5,900 nucleotides of DNA from Candidatus Nanopelagicales bacterium (GTDB taxonomy: Bacteria; Actinomycetota; Actinomycetes; S36-B12), in assembly GCA_938091275.1 (NCBI GenBank), contig CALKMY010000125.1:1-5900 (forward strand), read 5' to 3'. This document shows, in pieces, positions 3,596 to 5,900 of this stretch (position 1 is its first letter; the number at the start of each line of letters is the position of its first letter). Both the position numbers and the translations under genes were made by a program. A model generated the notes under the pieces. The model ran no database searches. It saw only the letters and a program-made list of their open reading frames with translations, and was not told the DNA's origin.

Positions 3596-5900
3596 CTAAC
3601 GCGCCTCCACGGCCGCTTGAACCGTGGTTCGAACAGCATGCGCGTGATCGTCACTGAGCGGTGCGCCGAGGCGATCGGTCACGAAGAAGGCGTCCACGAC
3701 CTCCGACCCGAGCGTGTCGATCTTCGCACCCGTCACTCGGCAGTCGGCGGCAACGAGGGCCGACGTGATGCGCTGCAGCAGGGCTGTCTCGTCGTGGGCG
3801 CGCACCTCAATGACCGTGTGGGTGGCCGCCGAGTGCTCGACGATGACCTTCGGAGCGGCACCGGTGGAACCCGATGCGGGCGATTCGCTGCGCCGACGCA
3901 GTCGATCCTCGACATCGAGATCGCCGGCGAGGGCTGCTCGAAAATCCGACGCCATCGCCCGGACGTCTGGAGGATCGCCGAACAGTGGCTTGACGAGCCA
4001 TTCTTGCGCGGCCCTGTCCGATTCGGTTCGGATGCGCGCCCCTCGCACCTGCAACCGGTGCAGGGAGAGAACCCCCGCGACGAGAGCAAGGAGACCGAAA
4101 CGATCTGGAGCGGACACGACGATGGAGAAGCCGTCCTCGACCGGCTCCAAACGAAGCGACGGCTCGCCCCGTTCGGCCAGCGCGTTCACCACGGCGGAGG
4201 ACTCCTGCACGGTCGATCGCGCATGCCCTTGCATCTGCGCTCGTGATTCGGTGACCAGGTCGGTGATCAGTCGACGACGCCAGGAACTGCGCACCGACGG
4301 TCCGGTTGCTTCGGCGTCGGCCCACGTCAACGCGTGAAGGAGTTCCAGGCTCTCGACATCGGGCACGAGGTCCACGACCGTTGCCACGGTGGCTGGGTCG
4401 TCGAGGTCACGACGGGTGGCGATATCCGGCAGCAGGAGGTGGTGGCGCACCAGCAATTCGAGAGTGTCCACATCGGCGGGGTCAAAGCCCATGCGCTCGG
4501 CGATATCACGTGTCATGTCGGCGCCGACGACGCTGTGATCACCCGGGTAGCCCTTGCCTATGTCATGCAGGAAGGCCCCCACGAGAAGCAGATCCGGTCG
4601 GGCGACATCTCGTGCTCGCTGTCCGGCGTGGACAGCCGTCTCCACCAAGTGGCGATCCACCGTGAACTCGTGCATCGGGTTGCGCTGCGGGAGGGATCGG
4701 ACCGCCTCCCATTCGGGAATGAGGCCGGAAACAATGCCCGCGTGATCCAGGGCCTCCAACACCGGCACCGCCGCCCGACCTGCACCCAGGAGCGACACCC
4801 ACGATTGGCGTACGTCGTTGTTCCACGGTTCTGGGATTGGAAGGCATTGCGAGACTCGCTCCACCGTCGACGGCGCCAGCATGACGGATGCTTGGGCAGC
4901 AGCAGCGGCGGCCCGCAACAGCAAACCGCGATCGTTCTCCGGTGAAGCACCGCGCGCCAGCGCAACTTCTCCCTCGACGAGCACAACCCCCTCCGCCAAA
5001 GGAACGCGTTCGGGGCCCTTCGACGGTGAGGCAGACCGACGCGTCAATCGCCGCAGCACCCGGGGTGCCAGCGAGGGGGGTTTCCGCGTTGCCCGAAGGG
5101 CGCGGTACCACGCGACATCGCTCGCGTAGGCGATGTCGCGGGCCGCCAAGTACACGGTCCGCAGGAGATCGTCCGCTGTCGCCTCGTTCCCTAAGAGCTC
5201 GGTCATCTCAGCGGCGATGTCATCTTGTTCCTGCATGGCCAGGCGGTCCCGCAGGCCCCTGGCGTGCAGGGCGTCTCGTACGTCCAGCAAAGTCGAGACA
5301 GCAGCCGGCCATTCCGTTCGAGGAACTTCGACCGTCCACGACGCCGCAAGAGCCCGCAGCAGCACCGCATCTCGCAATCCCCCGTAGGCCTCCTTGATGT
5401 CCGGCTCCAACAGTTGAGCGAGGTCCCCTACGCGAGAGCGCCGTGCCATGGCCGTTGCGTGCAATTCCACGAGCCGGTCTCCCGCACTCGCCCGCCAATC
5501 ACCCAAGATCCCCGTTCGCAGCGACTCCCCGAGCTCGGTGTTCCCTGCCACGACCCGAGCGTCGATAAGCCCGAGCACCACCTTGAAGTCTTCTTGCGCG
5601 AGACTGCGCGCCTGGGCAATCGTTCGCACGGAGTGATCGAGTGCGATCTTGGAGTCCCAAATCGGGTACCACAACGACGATGCAACATCTTCGACACGAA
5701 GTGCAGAAGGCTCGTGGACCAAGACGACGTCTATGTCGCTTCCGAGTGACATCTCTCGTCGGCCGTAACCGCCGACGGCGAGCAGCGAGAACTGGGTGGG
5801 ATCCGCACCGTGCTGGGTGATCGCATCAGCCAGCAGACCCCTGAGCCAACTATCCGTGGCATCCGATAGCAGTGCTCGGCGCTCGGACCCTTTCAGATCC
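3596..5900 (-). CDS. glnD: PII nucleotidyltransferase / nucleotidyl-removing enzyme GlnD, 5' end outside window
   Basis: GlnD senses glutamine and adds or removes a nucleotide on a PII protein (GlnB/GlnK). In E. coli the group is UMP; in Streptomyces and Corynebacterium the homologue adds AMP, so adenylylation is likely here. The visible 767 codons are open up to the window edge; roughly the first 50 residues are missing. Numbering from the first full codon: the nucleotidyltransferase domain shows VGGYGRREMSLGSDIDVVLV (42-61) with the metal-binding D55 and D57. IKEAYGGLRDA (168-178) is the GlnD-specific KExxGGLRD-type motif. The HD hydrolase domain has NPMHEFTVDRH (407-417), LHDIGKG (444-450, with the HD pair at 445-446) and RHHLLLPDIATRRD (485-498). 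Two C-terminal ACT domains, the likely glutamine sensors, start near FSIVVSAPDRFGLLALVAG (591-609) and VIEVRAHDETALLQRITSAL (696-715). The catalytic and metal residues I can check are intact. In related genomes amtB and glnK lie upstream. Confidence 0.96.
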   Translation of the reverse strand, partial: DLKGSERRALLSDATDSWLRGLLADAITQHGADPTQFSLLAVGGYGRREMSLGSDIDVVLVHEPSALRVEDVASSLWYPIWDSKIALDHSVRTIAQARSLAQEDFKVVLGLIDARVVAGNTELGESLRTGILGDWRASAGDRLVELHATAMARRSRVGDLAQLLEPDIKEAYGGLRDAVLLRALAASWTVEVPRTEWPAAVSTLLDVRDALHARGLRDRLAMQEQDDIAAEMTELLGNEATADDLLRTVYLAARDIAYASDVAWYRALRATRKPPSLAPRVLRRLTRRSASPSKGPERVPLAEGVVLVEGEVALARGASPENDRGLLLRAAAAAAQASVMLAPSTVERVSQCLPIPEPWNNDVRQSWVSLLGAGRAAVPVLEALDHAGIVSGLIPEWEAVRSLPQRNPMHEFTVDRHLVETAVHAGQRARDVARPDLLLVGAFLHDIGKGYPGDHSVVGADMTRDIAERMGFDPADVDTLELLVRHHLLLPDIATRRDLDDPATVATVVDLVPDVESLELLHALTWADAEATGPSVRSSWRRRLITDLVTESRAQMQGHARSTVQESSAVVNALAERGEPSLRLEPVEDGFSIVVSAPDRFGLLALVAGVLSLHRLQVRGARIRTESDRAAQEWLVKPLFGDPPDVRAMASDFRAALAGDLDVEDRLRRRSESPASGSTGAAPKVIVEHSAATHTVIEVRAHDETALLQRITSALVAADCRVTGAKIDTLGSEVVDAFFVTDRLGAPLSDDHAHAVRTTVQAAVEAR

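Noticed and set aside
3541..3654. N-terminal extension of Ffh to the ATG at 3654
   Set aside because: It overlaps the end of glnD, adds 38 residues not seen in the family, and the GTG at 3540 has an ideal ribosome binding site and the expected N-terminus.
3314..4246. A 310-codon plus-strand open frame opposite ffh and glnD
   Set aside because: It crosses two unmistakable minus-strand genes and the spacer between them. The translation shows no family motif and has the Arg-rich composition typical of antisense frames in GC-rich DNA.
1..5900. Mobile elements, CRISPR arrays, tRNA or toxin-antitoxin genes
   Set aside because: The entire window is accounted for by six conserved housekeeping genes and two short spacers; no terminal inverted repeats, spacer-repeat pattern or tRNA-like fold was seen.

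Overview
The window is a compact, GC-rich stretch of bacterial chromosome carrying core housekeeping genes, all read from the minus strand. The genes and their order point to an actinobacterium (Actinomycetota): glnD, then ffh, then rpsP, a KH-domain gene (khpA), rimM and trmD. The glnD-ffh half and the rpsP-KH-rimM-trmD half sit near each other in Mycobacterium and Streptomyces. The frequent GTG starts, the actinobacterial style of the TrmD and RimM motifs, and the Ala/Glu/Pro-rich tail on ribosomal protein S16 agree with this. I cannot name a genus from sequence alone.

Layout in the direction of transcription (high to low coordinate): 5900-3596 is glnD, the PII-modifying sensor enzyme, with its 5' end outside the window. 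A 55-nt spacer follows. 3540-1999 is ffh, the protein subunit of the signal recognition particle, starting at a GTG with a good ribosome binding site. A 159-nt spacer (1998-1840) is the only real non-coding stretch. It holds a palindrome, a weak promoter-like element and several stem-loops ahead of rpsP, and looks like a structured 5' leader. 1839-1219 is rpsP (S16) with an unusually long repetitive acidic tail. 1219-980 is khpA, 971-444 is rimM, and 444-1 is the first 148 codons of trmD, which runs off the window.

The four rpsP-side genes are packed as one translational unit: rpsP/khpA share a TAATG junction, khpA/rimM are 8 nt apart, and rimM/trmD share a TGATG junction. Their products serve the ribosome: a 30S protein, an RNA-binding protein, a 30S maturation factor that binds near S19, and the tRNA m1G37 methyltransferase. 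Ffh carries nascent membrane proteins to the membrane, and GlnD reports nitrogen status to the PII protein. No mobile element, CRISPR array, tRNA, rRNA or phage gene was seen. No undescribed system was found among the coding genes. The two items most worth a second look are the structured rpsP leader and the repeat-built S16 tail.
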